Below are positions 32,360-42,281 of a stretch of DNA of 64,000 nucleotides, piece after piece. The notes below the pieces were generated by a model, which worked only from the letters and a program-made list of their open reading frames with translations, was not told the DNA's origin and did no database searches. A program made the translations under genes and the position numbers. Within the stretch, counting starts at the first letter, position 1. The number at the start of each line of letters is the position of its first letter. Origin of the DNA: Bacteroidota bacterium (GTDB lineage: Bacteria; Bacteroidota; Bacteroidia; B-17B0; Aurantibacillaceae); assembly GCA_030692515.1 (NCBI GenBank), contig JAUXZS010000015.1, positions 372,001 to 436,000 of the forward strand, in the 5' to 3' direction.

Positions 32360-33772
32360 TTATTTTTTGTAATTGGATATTAAGTTTAAAATTTCTTTGT
32401 CGTTTTGTAACACAGGTGCGTATTCAAAAATTTCGTTATGTTTTGAATAGTCCAATACTAATGCTTTTTCAAAATATTCTAAAGATTCTTTTCTATTTTC
32501 TTTATCTAATAAAATAATGCCTAACAGATAATACAATTCTGCAACATCCGGAAAACGTTTAATGCCTTCCATTAGCGTTTCGATAGCATTTGTAATGTAA
32601 CTGTTTTGATGAAGTAGTTTACTATAATCTAACCACACATCAAAGTCGGGATAATCTAATTCAATAACACGCTGAAAAGCCATTGCAGCCTCTTCCATAA
32701 ATCCAAGTTTTTCTTGTACTTCGGCAAAAACATACCAGTACTCTGCATCGTTAGGATTTATTTCAATTGCTTTTTTAATATAATGTACGCCTTCTGTTAT
32801 TCTATTTAAAGCATCTAGCACAACTCCAATACCTAACCATGCATCGGCATTTGCGGGATCTAGCTTAACGCATTTGTTATAATTCACCAAGGCTTCCTCA
32901 AAACGGTTTAAGTTCTCATAGCATTCGGCTATGTAAAAATAAGTTGTAGGTTCTTTTTCTTCGTACTTAAAAGTTTCTTTATAAACAAGAATTGCCTCTT
33001 CGTATTTTTCTAATTGGGCCAACGAGTTGGCTTTATTAAAATAAGCAGAACTAAAATTTTCATTAATGGCAATTGAATAATCATAGGCTTCTATTGCTTT
33101 TTCAAATAAACCCATTCTGCTATATCCAAGTCCTAAATTAAACCAGGCAAAATAACTGTAAGGATGGTTATCTATATAACTTTCATAGAAGGCAATTGCC
33201 TCGCTAGATTTTCCGGTAAGGTCAAAACAAAGTGAGAGCTCATTTAGGGCCACTTCGTTTTTTGGATTTAACTTAATTGCTTTTTTTAGATAATAAAGTG
33301 CATCGTCTGGTTTATCTTCATTTAAAAATTCTACACCTAGCGCTACATAAACTTCATCTTTACTTTCGGCGAGAGGGATGGCTTTTTTAAAATTTTCTAT
33401 GGCTTGTTCTCCAAGTCCCATTTGGCTATAGATATAACCACGAGCCATGTATAAATCAAAATTATTTTGTTCTATTTGTTCAACCTCATTTAAGATGGTT
33501 AAAGCTTCGTGTGTAAAATGTTGAGAGGATAAATATTGTGCCTGACGTATTTTTAAAATGCTCGAAAAAGGGAATCTTTCAATGCCATAATCAATGGCCT
33601 TTTTAGCCATTTCATAATTAAGCCATTGTAAATAATAATCAATTATTTCTTCTATATCATCTGCATCAAAAAACTGTGGTTGACCAGAAATTAACATGTC
33701 TTCAAAAAGTTTTAAATTCTCTTCAAATTCATTCTCATGTTGTCCGTCTGCATCGTCTTCAAAAGCACTCAT
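32360..33772 (-). CDS. TPR repeat protein
   Basis: A 470-residue cytoplasmic protein with about ten tetratricopeptide repeats, such as VYVALGVEFLNEDKPDDALY, WFNLGLGYSRMGLFEKAIEA, and ADAWLGIGVVLDALNRITEG. The N-terminus is acidic (MSAFEDDADGQHENEFEEN), with no signal peptide. It is a protein-protein interaction scaffold of a type common and conserved in Bacteroidota; partner unknown. The stop is 2 bases before the phosphosulfolactate-synthase-like start. Confidence 0.85.
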   Translation of the reverse strand: MSAFEDDADGQHENEFEENLKLFEDMLISGQPQFFDADDIEEIIDYYLQWLNYEMAKKAIDYGIERFPFSSILKIRQAQYLSSQHFTHEALTILNEVEQIEQNNFDLYMARGYIYSQMGLGEQAIENFKKAIPLAESKDEVYVALGVEFLNEDKPDDALYYLKKAIKLNPKNEVALNELSLCFDLTGKSSEAIAFYESYIDNHPYSYFAWFNLGLGYSRMGLFEKAIEAYDYSIAINENFSSAYFNKANSLAQLEKYEEAILVYKETFKYEEKEPTTYFYIAECYENLNRFEEALVNYNKCVKLDPANADAWLGIGVVLDALNRITEGVHYIKKAIEINPNDAEYWYVFAEVQEKLGFMEEAAMAFQRVIELDYPDFDVWLDYSKLLHQNSYITNAIETLMEGIKRFPDVAELYYLLGIILLDKENRKESLEYFEKALVLDYSKHNEIFEYAPVLQNDKEILNLISNYKK

Positions 33773-33879
33773 ATTGTATTCTAATAATTATTAAAATTAC
33801 GAGAATTATTTGGCAAAAAAAGGTTGATTATTTCAAAAAAAGGTGTATAAATAATAAGGCAAGTAGTTTTAGCTCACTA

Positions 33880-36096
33880 TTAAAGCTTGACTTGGAGCGT
33901 AAAGTAGGCATTTATGGGGTCTGCGGGAATAATTCCGGGGCCAGGATAGCCCTCTGCGCGACGGGTAAAATAGACACTATTTGAGAGATTATTTATACCG
34001 GTATAAAAGCTCAAAAAGCGCCACGAATAGCCTGCAGACAGATCCATAACCGAATAGGCAGGTATTAAGCCGAAAATAGCGGAAGCTGAAGTTGTTGAAT
34101 TTGTAGCATCTGAAAACTGCTCACTTGTGTAGGCATATTGATAAGTGACACTAAATTTTTTGTAGCCATAAGTTATACCTGTTCTTATAATTACTGTTGG
34201 TACAAACTCAACCTTTTTATTTTCGTATGCCGGCTGCTTGCTGTTAATATAAGTGGCTTGAATGTATGAAGTATTTAAAAATGTAGAAAGCTTGTGTTTA
34301 GATTTATTGTTAATGAGTTTAATCCAATCAAGCTCTGCAAATGCCTCCAATCCTACGTTGCGGCTATCACTTACATTAGTTCTGTATCGGATAATTTGAT
34401 AAGATAGAGAGTCAACATTTAATACCGTTCCAATTCTATTATTGTATTTTAATAAAAAACAACTTATATCAAAATACAAGAGATTTTTAATACTGCCGCG
34501 CAGTCCACCATCTGTAGTATAACCATTTTCATCTTTTAAATTTGGATCCACCTGAAAATTCGGATTAACTACTCGCATATCATTAAAGTTAATTGAGCGA
34601 TAATTTTGACTGAAATTGGCGTAAACCTCTACATTATTGTTTATTTTTAATTGTGTACCAAAGCCTGCGAGTAAAAAGCTTCTAACGCTTTGTCTAGACT
34701 CATTAATTTTAATATCTAAAAGTGTATTTCCGGCTCCATCTTTATTTATTAAACGAAAATAGCCGTCAGAACGCGTATCAATATACTCGAAACGTAAGCC
34801 TGGAGTAATGTTCCATTTTTTAGTTAGTTGAAATATATTTTCTGTAAAAAAAGCATAATTTTTAGAAGGAAATAGATACATAGAGTTTTCTAAATTATCA
34901 GGATTTAAAAATTTAAAATTTGCATCTGAAAATTTACTTGCGTCGCCTTGTTTACGATTTGTTTTTCCATTATAATAACGTGCGCCAATTAAAAAATTAC
35001 TTTGCTGGTTAAGAAATGTATATCTGTGTAATAATCTTATCTCAGCGCCATAGTTTTTATATATGTCACTCAATAACGATCTATTTGTAGTAGTATCATC
35101 AGGTCTATCAGCACGTCCTAAATAGCCTAAGGCATCGCGACCAGCCAATAATGCGAAGCTCAAAAAATTAATTTTTGTCCTGTCATTTATTTTATAGTCG
35201 CTGCTTAACGAAGCTAAATTCCAATTTACTTTAAACCAGTTTCTGTTTCTAAAACTTTGGCTTGCATCTGTTATAAATTGTTTATCTGTTAAACCCCCTG
35301 CTTGTTTGGAAGTATAGGTTAAAAATGTGTATTCACCTTTAATTGAAAAGCGCTCGTTAAATTTATAAGTAAAAGAAGTAAATGCATTGTGGTGATTTAA
35401 ATTTGAGTTAGGTCGCCAACCCTCGTATTGTTTGTATTGATAAAATGTGTTGTACGAAAGTTTAGATTTTGTTCCTGACAACTGATTAAAAGAATTTAAA
35501 AATCCAAAAGAGCCGATAGTTTGGCGACTGTTTAAAGATATTTTTTTTGTTTTGTTGGCATCATAAAATTTGTAATTTATCATTCCTCCAAACTGTGTTC
35601 CGTATTGTAAACTTGCAGCACCTCGTAAAATTTCAATACGCTCAATCGCTTCTGCAGGAGGTGAATAATAACTTTCGGGATAACCTAATGCATCTGCCGA
35701 GATATCATAGCCGTTTTGTCTTGTATTAAAATTTGAGATGCGATTCGGGTTTAAGCCTCTTCCGCCAATGCTAATTTGTGAGCCGGAGCCATCGCTTTCA
35801 AAAATATTTATACCTGCAATTTTGGCGTAAATTTGCCTGCTATTATTGGAGGCTAAATTGGCATTAAGGTCATTTAAATAAATTACTTCGGTTTTTTTTC
35901 CTGCATAAATAGCTGTACCCTCAATATTATTTAAACTAGAAATGCCAAATGAATTTTCTTTTTCTGTAACAACTTCTACTTCGTTTAGGATAATATTTTT
36001 GTTTTTTTTAAATAACGAATCTTTATTAAGTGTATCATTTTGTGAGAACAAAATGCAACTAAAAAAAATAGATATTGTTAATAGATTAAATTTCAT
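33880..36096 (-). CDS. TonB-dependent outer-membrane receptor
   Basis: Start chosen at 36096 (MKFNLLTISIFFSCILFSQ), which shares one base with the upstream stop. The 738-residue product has a plug domain (GTAIYAGKKTEVIYLNDLNA, RQIYAKIAGINIFESDGSGSQISIGGRGLNPNR, ERIEILRGAASLQYGTQFGG) and a long beta-barrel ending in AYFTLQVKL with a terminal aromatic-type strand. It resembles FecA-like receptors for iron complexes. Gene order after HTTM, imelysin and DUF4856 genes supports iron or metal uptake. Substrate is not proved. Confidence 0.85.
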   Translation of the reverse strand: MKFNLLTISIFFSCILFSQNDTLNKDSLFKKNKNIILNEVEVVTEKENSFGISSLNNIEGTAIYAGKKTEVIYLNDLNANLASNNSRQIYAKIAGINIFESDGSGSQISIGGRGLNPNRISNFNTRQNGYDISADALGYPESYYSPPAEAIERIEILRGAASLQYGTQFGGMINYKFYDANKTKKISLNSRQTIGSFGFLNSFNQLSGTKSKLSYNTFYQYKQYEGWRPNSNLNHHNAFTSFTYKFNERFSIKGEYTFLTYTSKQAGGLTDKQFITDASQSFRNRNWFKVNWNLASLSSDYKINDRTKINFLSFALLAGRDALGYLGRADRPDDTTTNRSLLSDIYKNYGAEIRLLHRYTFLNQQSNFLIGARYYNGKTNRKQGDASKFSDANFKFLNPDNLENSMYLFPSKNYAFFTENIFQLTKKWNITPGLRFEYIDTRSDGYFRLINKDGAGNTLLDIKINESRQSVRSFLLAGFGTQLKINNNVEVYANFSQNYRSINFNDMRVVNPNFQVDPNLKDENGYTTDGGLRGSIKNLLYFDISCFLLKYNNRIGTVLNVDSLSYQIIRYRTNVSDSRNVGLEAFAELDWIKLINNKSKHKLSTFLNTSYIQATYINSKQPAYENKKVEFVPTVIIRTGITYGYKKFSVTYQYAYTSEQFSDATNSTTSASAIFGLIPAYSVMDLSAGYSWRFLSFYTGINNLSNSVYFTRRAEGYPGPGIIPADPINAYFTLQVKL

Positions 36097-37442
36097 TAAT
36101 AGCTTTTTACCCAATTTTTATTTTTTAGGAATGAATTACTTTCTAAACTTAAATCTACACTCGAATCAATAAAGGTTCTTGAGCCACTACCATTAAGTGT
36201 TACGTAACTTTGAACTCGTACACTTGGTTCTTCAAATCCCTTTAGCTTAAATTCATTTTTTAAAAATTTAGCATAGTCAACCATGAGGTCCGGTTGTGTT
36301 GCCATCATTTTTTCCTGCATGTAAGTGAGGTAATTTTTATTATCAATTTCAACTTCTCTTCCTGATTTTTTATCTCTCACAAAAAAGAAAGCGGCGCCAG
36401 CTTTTTCCATGAGCATTACGCGCCACGAAAAACGATATCCTTGCTCTGTCCAAAATAAATTGCCAGAATAAAAAACATATCGAAATGGTAATACTAATTG
36501 TATGAAAAAATGAATGGCAAAAAGGCCAATTAAAATATTTTTTAGTTTAATTGCATTTGTTTTGGGTAAAATAATTGCATTTGAGTAATGAATTATTTTT
36601 TTGAGTTTTGCTAGAAGTGATATGTGAAATTCTTGTTTGAAAAAAATAATTGTGATTGTCATCATGATGTATGGAAACATGCCGATGTTAAAAAACAAAG
36701 CGGTTGCAGTGTGAAATACAATTACAAATACATAGGCCACATTTACGGTTTTTTTATTGAATAAAAAGAAACCAATAAGTAAATCGTAAATACAAGCAAA
36801 CCAACAAAACACGAAAGCTATCCAGCTTGTCTCCATAAATTGTCCAATTAATGGGAAATGCGAAAAGGCCGGAAGCCAAGTTTTTAAAGGTTGTGCTTCA
36901 AATAACCATTGATAATTAATTTTTGCAATTCCGGCGAAAAAGTAAACAAGAAACATTTGAAATTGAATGACTAAAATAAAAAAACGAGGGATTAATTCTT
37001 GTTCAGATTTTTTTTGAATTTTATTGTCTATAGAAAAATTGTTGCCTGCAGGAAGGAAAATTAAGATAAATGATACTATACTTACAAAATAGTAATGATT
37101 TAAATAATTTGTTTTATCAATCAGTTCAACATAAGTAAAAAGTATAAAGAACATAATTGTACAGATTCTGTAAAAAGCGCCAAGTATAATTCCTGCACTT
37201 GCAATTAAAAGCAAGATAAAAGTAACATACATCAAATCAGCAGGTAATGGTTTTATCCATTCAAAACCGAAAAATGGAAAATACACTTTTGGTAAAATAT
37301 ACATGTTGTAAACCCAGCCCTTTATTATAAAGCGCGATATTGATAAAAACATTAATGCTCCAAACGCTATTCTGAAAATAACTAGTGGAGCAATACTAAT
37401 GGGCTGTTTAATGTATTTTAGGAATTTGTCAATCACCGTCAC
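36096..37442 (-). CDS. HTTM-domain membrane protein
   Basis: A 448-residue multi-pass protein with the horizontally transferred transmembrane (HTTM) domain related to vitamin-K-dependent gamma-carboxylase: many hydrophobic helices, NYLNHYYFVSIVSFILIFLP, and a soluble end (LFWTEQGYRFSWRVMLMEKAG, YMQEKMMATQPDLMVDYAKF). The start is GTG and overlaps the imelysin gene by 14 bases, so both are co-translated. In many Bacteroidota HTTM, imelysin and a TonB receptor form one iron-related operon. Chemistry is unknown. Confidence 0.8.
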   Translation of the reverse strand: MTVIDKFLKYIKQPISIAPLVIFRIAFGALMFLSISRFIIKGWVYNMYILPKVYFPFFGFEWIKPLPADLMYVTFILLLIASAGIILGAFYRICTIMFFILFTYVELIDKTNYLNHYYFVSIVSFILIFLPAGNNFSIDNKIQKKSEQELIPRFFILVIQFQMFLVYFFAGIAKINYQWLFEAQPLKTWLPAFSHFPLIGQFMETSWIAFVFCWFACIYDLLIGFFLFNKKTVNVAYVFVIVFHTATALFFNIGMFPYIMMTITIIFFKQEFHISLLAKLKKIIHYSNAIILPKTNAIKLKNILIGLFAIHFFIQLVLPFRYVFYSGNLFWTEQGYRFSWRVMLMEKAGAAFFFVRDKKSGREVEIDNKNYLTYMQEKMMATQPDLMVDYAKFLKNEFKLKGFEEPSVRVQSYVTLNGSGSRTFIDSSVDLSLESNSFLKNKNWVKSY

Positions 37443-38529
37443 CGTCCTGATAAGTAATGATTACTCCTAGGCTGGAGGGCATATCTGTTTTTAATAACAC
37501 TAATAATTTTAATAGTTCTAAATATGCCGCATCTACAACAGCAACGTTAGAAATTACCTGAGAAGATAAGGGATTTTGAATTGCCGCTAGTTTTGTTTTT
37601 GCTATTGAAAATTGATTATTAATAGCAACGTTAAGTGATTGCCCATTGTATTGAGATTTTAAATGTTCTAAATAATCATCAAAGCCTTTACCATCATTAC
37701 CGCTTTGGCTTCTCCCCAGGTATACATTTTCAATTGCGTGTAATGTTTCAACTGCATATTGTACAGATTGTTCTCCGTAATAGGCTTCGCACTTTGTTGG
37801 TTCAGGAATACCTAAGGTTTTTTTACCAAGTGGAATACCGATTTTATTATTTTTTAAAAAGTCTAATTCAAAATTTAATTGATTAACTAAAAAACCAATA
37901 GAACTTCCAATATCTGTATTTAAAGAATTTATAAATTGAGAGCGATAGGTTCCGTTCCAAGAGCCCACTATTGAATTTACTTTAACGGACATATCATTGA
38001 TAAGGTCAGTTACATATTGTTTGCGATTTGGTGTTGTTGAAAATGATTGAACGATTACAACTTCATTTTGATTTTTGCCATAGAACAAATAATCTAATGC
38101 AGGCAATCCTTTAGCGTCAAAGTTTATGGCTGATGATAAGTCGTAAGAGCCATTGGCAACATTTGATTTTATTTGAACACTATCTGTCGGAAAAACATTT
38201 AAATTCATTCGTAATATGTTTGTTTCTGCCGGACCAAATTCAAATAAGCTAATACGTTGATAATTTAAATAAACTACATTAAACTTTGATTTAACTTTTT
38301 GAAAATCAATTAAAGAATTACTACTATTAAATGTATTAAAAGCTAACGATAAACTATCTAAAGAAATTTTAAAAACAGTATAGCTTGGAATAATAACATT
38401 GTCTGCTATGTTTGTTAGCATGCCTTGTTTGTCGAAGGACTCGGCGGGGTCTTCATCTACAGTTTTTGGTTTCTTTTTGCAAAAAACCAAAGTAAATACG
38501 AGGAAAGTAAGTAATAGTTTTTTAAGCAT
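37429..38529 (-). CDS. Imelysin-family lipoprotein
   Basis: Start set at 38529, giving MLKKLLLTFLVFTLVFCKKK with the lipobox cysteine; an upstream start would only add residues read from the leader. The 366-residue protein has the imelysin/insulin-cleaving-metalloprotease-like layout: ADNVIIPSYTVFKISLDSLS, FEFGPAE, GLPALDYLFYG and a later ETLHAIENVYLGRSQSGN. Family members act in iron-linked uptake in the periplasm. A palindromic site lies 48-68 bases upstream and recurs before the DUF4856 gene. Confidence 0.85.
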   Translation of the reverse strand: MLKKLLLTFLVFTLVFCKKKPKTVDEDPAESFDKQGMLTNIADNVIIPSYTVFKISLDSLSLAFNTFNSSNSLIDFQKVKSKFNVVYLNYQRISLFEFGPAETNILRMNLNVFPTDSVQIKSNVANGSYDLSSAINFDAKGLPALDYLFYGKNQNEVVIVQSFSTTPNRKQYVTDLINDMSVKVNSIVGSWNGTYRSQFINSLNTDIGSSIGFLVNQLNFELDFLKNNKIGIPLGKKTLGIPEPTKCEAYYGEQSVQYAVETLHAIENVYLGRSQSGNDGKGFDDYLEHLKSQYNGQSLNVAINNQFSIAKTKLAAIQNPLSSQVISNVAVVDAAYLELLKLLVLLKTDMPSSLGVIITYQDGDGD

Positions 38530-38576
38530 TTTTTTATTTTGTAGATTGTAAAGATGCAATCAGATGACTTAACTTA

Positions 38577-38597
38577 CAATACCTAAAAAAAGGTAGT
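38577..38597. promoter_or_regulatory. Palindromic operator, copy 2 (imelysin gene)
   Basis: ATACCT and AGGTAG flank AAAAAA in the frame CAATACCT-A6-AGGTAGT. Eighteen of 21 positions match the site at 39813-39833. It lies 48-68 bases before the imelysin start. Confidence 0.6.
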
Positions 38598-38600
38598 AAA

Positions 38601-38631
38601 CAGAGCAACAAAAAAGTGTTTTGCTGCTCTG
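38601..38631 (-). terminator. Hairpin after the DUF4856 gene
   Basis: CAGAGCA...TGCTCTG with inner CAAAA/TTTTG pair around a short loop, 10 bases after the DUF4856 stop. There is no strong T run on the minus strand, so it may be an attenuating hairpin rather than a full terminator. Confidence 0.45.
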
Positions 38632-38640
38632 TAATTACAG

Positions 38641-39750
38641 TTAAAGTGTGTTTGGATCTAAATTAAAAATAGTTGCCATTTTAGTAATTGCATTATCTAA
38701 ATTGGTTGTAGTAACAGTGTATAAATTTGTACCAAAATAACTTAATAAAGTAGTGATATCTGCATCAGAAATTGTTTTTGAAGGATTATATCTAAATGCA
38801 AGAACAAAACCAACACTTTCTGATAAATTATGATTGCGAATTGCATCGTCTGCAATGTTTGTTTTTGCTGCTTTTACATAAGTAATAAAGCGAGCGGCAG
38901 CAATTTTTTCCCAAGTTGATACAACCGCATCTCTTGCGGCATCTCTCGATGTATTATCTTTATTACTGATGGCAGCTCTACCTTTTAACCAGGCATTCAT
39001 TATTGTTGCATTAGAGCCAATTGCTACATTCACATTATTACAGTAAGTACCCCAGTTTTTAAGGTTTGTAGTATTTGTTGGAAAATCTATTGGTACACCA
39101 AAGTAACCAAAAGCTTCATCCCAGGCATTTTCCATTGCAGAAATTGTTGCTGTTCCCGCAGTTGAATTATCATAGGTGGCAATGTTTTTTAAAATAGTGG
39201 TTGCCTGACTGTAAAATGCCGCACCCATAACACCCTTTTCTAGAGTTTCTTTATACTCGAAACCATTGGCATCAAAAATGTAGGCTTTAACTCCAGAAGT
39301 TACTTTTCCCGCCACTCCATTAGAGCCAACTGGTGTTGTTTGAGTTAAATTACTAAGGTCGGTAAATTTTGTATCTAAATCTGTTTGAAAATTAAAAGCG
39401 TTTGATGTTTTATCTTTTAATTGTATGCCACTCGTGTTTAATGATGGATCTGTAAATTGAGCATTAATATTTGCAAACATATCCTTTAATTTTTGATCAC
39501 TTAATATTGGAGTTGCGGTTGTAGTATGTGCAGTTTTAATGTATGTTGTCATTTCGCTTAACATTGATAAACGTTGCGCAGATATTGTAAACGTAGCATT
39601 ACTAAAACTATAAGTAGTAGGAATTGTATAGCTTGGAGTAATAGGTGTAGGTGTTGGCTCTGGAGTTGGTTCTTTAGTGTCTTTTTTACAACTACTAAAA
39701 GATAAAATTCCTGATAATGCTAGTGCACTGAAGTATGTAATTTTTTTCAT
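38641..39750 (-). CDS. DUF4856-family lipoprotein
   Basis: A 369-residue lipoprotein (ALSGILSFSSC lipobox), then a proline/threonine linker (EPTPEPTPTPITPSY) and the DUF4856 domain: TYSFSNATFTISAQRLSMLSEM, LKDMFANINAQF, ENAWDEAFGYFGVPIDFP and a late SESVGFVLAFRYNPSKTISD. The family is imelysin-like in content and is usually encoded next to imelysin, HTTM and TonB receptor genes, as here. It probably works in metal acquisition on the periplasmic face. It is the first gene of the operon. Confidence 0.85.
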   Translation of the reverse strand: MKKITYFSALALSGILSFSSCKKDTKEPTPEPTPTPITPSYTIPTTYSFSNATFTISAQRLSMLSEMTTYIKTAHTTTATPILSDQKLKDMFANINAQFTDPSLNTSGIQLKDKTSNAFNFQTDLDTKFTDLSNLTQTTPVGSNGVAGKVTSGVKAYIFDANGFEYKETLEKGVMGAAFYSQATTILKNIATYDNSTAGTATISAMENAWDEAFGYFGVPIDFPTNTTNLKNWGTYCNNVNVAIGSNATIMNAWLKGRAAISNKDNTSRDAARDAVVSTWEKIAAARFITYVKAAKTNIADDAIRNHNLSESVGFVLAFRYNPSKTISDADITTLLSYFGTNLYTVTTTNLDNAITKMATIFNLDPNTL

Positions 39751-39812
39751 AAATATATTTTTGTTGAGTTTTAAGTATCTGGTACAAATGTCTTATTTAG
39801 ACTGATTCTTAA

Positions 39813-39833
39813 CAATACCCAAAAAAGGGTATT
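39813..39833. promoter_or_regulatory. Palindromic operator, copy 1 (DUF4856 gene)
   Basis: A perfect inverted repeat, AATACCC and GGGTATT, flanks AAAAAA, 63-83 bases before the DUF4856 start. A near copy precedes the imelysin gene, suggesting one regulator controls both. Confidence 0.65.
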
Positions 39834-39852
39834 TTGTCAATTGACATAAAAT

Positions 39853-39883
39853 AAAAAACCTCTTTAAATAAATAAAGAGGTTT
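39853..39883 (-). terminator. Terminator of the acyl-CoA dehydrogenase gene
   Basis: AAACCTCTTT and AAAGAGGTTT pair around AAATAAAT; on the minus strand a T run follows. It lies 26 bases after the stop of the gene at 39909. Confidence 0.8.
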
Positions 39884-39908
39884 AAATAAATTAGAATATA
39901 GTTTAGGA

Positions 39909-41048
39909 TTATGCTAACACTTGGCGTGATATTACAATACGCTGTACTTCGCTTGTACCTTCATAAATTTGTGTAATTTTTGCATCGCGCATTAAACGTT
40001 CAACATGATATTCTTTTACAAATCCATATCCTCCATGAATTTGAACTGCTTCTGTTGTAACCCACATGGCTGTTTCGCTTGCAAAAACTTTAGCCATAGC
40101 ACTTTCTTTATCTAAAGGTAAGTGTTGGTCTTTTAACCAAGCCGATCTGAAAATTAATAAACGTGCAGCTTCAATTTTAGTAGCCATATCTGCCAATTTA
40201 AATTGAATTATTTGATGGTTACAAATTTCTTTACCAAATGCTTTACGTTCCTTAGAATAGGCTAAAGCTAATTCATATGCACCACTTGCAATTCCCAATG
40301 CCTGAGAAGCAATACCAATACGGCCACCACTTAATGTTTTCATTGCAAACTTAAAACCAAATCCATCTTCACCAATACGATTTGCTTTTGGAATTTTTAC
40401 ATCATCAAACATTAATGAATGAGTATCGCTTCCGCGAATTCCCATTTTATTTTCTTTTGGTCCAACTGTAAAACCAGGCATTCCTTTTTCTACAATTAAA
40501 GCATTAATACCACGGTGACCAGCTTCGACATTTGTTTGTGCAATCACAATATAAGTAGATGCAGTACTTCCGTTAGTTATCCAGTTTTTTGTGCCGTTTA
40601 ATAAATAATGGTCACCCATATCTATTGCAGTAGTTCTTTGCGAAGTAGCATCACTACCAGCTTCTGGCTCAGATAAACAGAAGGCACCAATTTTTTCTCC
40701 TTTTGCTAAAGGCACTAAATATTTTTGTTTTTGCTCTTCGTTTCCAAAAGTTTCTAAACCCCAACAAACTAAAGAGTTATTTACACTCATTACAACACTT
40801 GCAGAGGCATCAATTTTTGAAATCTCTTCCATTGCTAAAACATAAGAGATAGCATCCATTCCGCCACCACCGTATTTTGGATCAACCATCATTCCCATAA
40901 AACCAAGTTCACCCATTTTTTTAATTTGCTCAGCAGGAAATTTTTGAAGCTCATCACGCTCAATCACACCCGGTTTTAATTCAGTTTGTGCAAATTCACG
41001 TGCCGCTTTTTGTATCATTAAGTGCTCTTCAGATAAATCAAAATGCAT
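39909..41048 (-). CDS. Acyl-CoA dehydrogenase
   Basis: A 379-residue enzyme of the short-chain acyl-CoA dehydrogenase type. Motifs seen: GKIGAFCLSEPEAGSDA-type FAD/substrate stretch (GAFCLSEPEAGSDATS), KNWITNGSTAS, the C-terminal catalytic-base region QIHGGYGFVKEYHVERLMRDAKITQIYEGTSEVQRIVISR with E in YEGTSE. It oxidises acyl-CoA to enoyl-CoA using FAD in fatty-acid or branched-chain amino-acid breakdown. It is a single gene with its own terminator. The exact chain length is not inferable. Confidence 0.9.
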   Translation of the reverse strand: MHFDLSEEHLMIQKAAREFAQTELKPGVIERDELQKFPAEQIKKMGELGFMGMMVDPKYGGGGMDAISYVLAMEEISKIDASASVVMSVNNSLVCWGLETFGNEEQKQKYLVPLAKGEKIGAFCLSEPEAGSDATSQRTTAIDMGDHYLLNGTKNWITNGSTASTYIVIAQTNVEAGHRGINALIVEKGMPGFTVGPKENKMGIRGSDTHSLMFDDVKIPKANRIGEDGFGFKFAMKTLSGGRIGIASQALGIASGAYELALAYSKERKAFGKEICNHQIIQFKLADMATKIEAARLLIFRSAWLKDQHLPLDKESAMAKVFASETAMWVTTEAVQIHGGYGFVKEYHVERLMRDAKITQIYEGTSEVQRIVISRQVLA

Positions 41049-41227
41049 TATATTTATGTTTTAAGGTTTATACTATTTTTTGTAACCTTGCAAATATAAA
41101 GGATAAAAGCAATAAAAAAATGAATAGTGAACAATTTTTGACCGTTTTTTAAATCCTTTATTTATTTAGAATAACAAACAGAAAAAATAAAAGTTCGAAT
41201 AGTTTGCAGAAAAATGTAAATAATAAA

Positions 41228-42280
41228 ATGCACGTAATTGGTATAATGAGCGGAACATCGCTTGATGGCCTTGATATTGCTCTGTGCCAGTTTGATATTA
41301 ACAACGATTCTTATAATTATTCAATAAAAAAAGCGGTAACAATAAATTACTCTCAAGAATGGGCTAAATTGCTAAAGGACATTAAAAACGCTTCTGCAGA
41401 AGACTATTTTAAACTAAATAGCCTTTACGGCAAATTTATAGGAGAAAAAATAAATGAATTTTTAAAAGGAACAGATTTAATTCCAGACGCAATTGCCTCT
41501 CACGGACACACCATTTTTCATCAACCGAAATTAGGTTTTAGTACTCAAATTGGCTGCGGTGCAACAATTGCAGCTACAACAAGAATAACTACAGTTTGTG
41601 ACTTTAGAAGTTTGGATGTTGCAAATGGCGGACAAGGCGCGCCTTTAGTGCCAATTGGTGATAAATTATTATTTTCGGAATATGAGGCTTGTTTGAATAT
41701 TGGTGGCATTGCTAATATTTCGTTTAACGATAAAGGTGGAAACAGAATTGCTTATGATATTTGTGAAGCAAACATGTTGCTAAATTATTTATCAGAAAAA
41801 CTAGGACAAGCTTATGATAGAGGAGGAGAGTTAGCTAAAACAGGAAAAATAAATAATGAACTCTTAAATAAATTAAATTCTCAAAAGTATTATTCCCAAA
41901 AAGGTGCAAAATCTATTGGTCGAGAATGGTTTGAACAAATAATTTTACCATTAATAGAAAATAGCGGAATTGAAATTAAAGATTTATTAGCAACAACAAC
42001 AGAACATGTTGCGCAGATAATTGCAAACGATTTAGTTAATAAAAAAAATGTATTGGTTACAGGTGGGGGTGCATTTAATTCTTTTTTAATTGAAAGTATA
42101 AAATCAAAAACTAGTTGCGAAATTATTATTCCAGATGCTGAAACAATAAATTTTAAAGAGGCTTTAATTTTTGCTTTTTTAGGTTATTTACGTTTGAATA
42201 AAAAAATAAACACGTTAAGTTCTGTAACTGGCGCTAAAAGCGATAGTATTGGCGGTGCGGTTTATTTAAGCGACCTATAA
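41228..42280 (+). CDS. anmK: Anhydro-N-acetylmuramic acid kinase
   Basis: Start chosen at ATG 41228 (MHVIGIMSGTSLDGLDIALC); the TTG 24 bases earlier would only add polar residues. The 350-residue product shows the AnmK pattern: GTSLDGLD for ATP phosphates, SHGHTIFHQP, the catalytic region FRSLDVANGGQGAPLVPIGD, CLNIGGIANIS and LVTGGGAFNSFL. The enzyme recycles cell-wall anhydro-MurNAc to MurNAc-6-phosphate. It is convergent with the CHAT protein gene, separated by 1 base. Confidence 0.9.
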   Translation: MHVIGIMSGTSLDGLDIALCQFDINNDSYNYSIKKAVTINYSQEWAKLLKDIKNASAEDYFKLNSLYGKFIGEKINEFLKGTDLIPDAIASHGHTIFHQPKLGFSTQIGCGATIAATTRITTVCDFRSLDVANGGQGAPLVPIGDKLLFSEYEACLNIGGIANISFNDKGGNRIAYDICEANMLLNYLSEKLGQAYDRGGELAKTGKINNELLNKLNSQKYYSQKGAKSIGREWFEQIILPLIENSGIEIKDLLATTTEHVAQIIANDLVNKKNVLVTGGGAFNSFLIESIKSKTSCEIIIPDAETINFKEALIFAFLGYLRLNKKINTLSSVTGAKSDSIGGAVYLSDL

Positions 42281-42281
42281 T

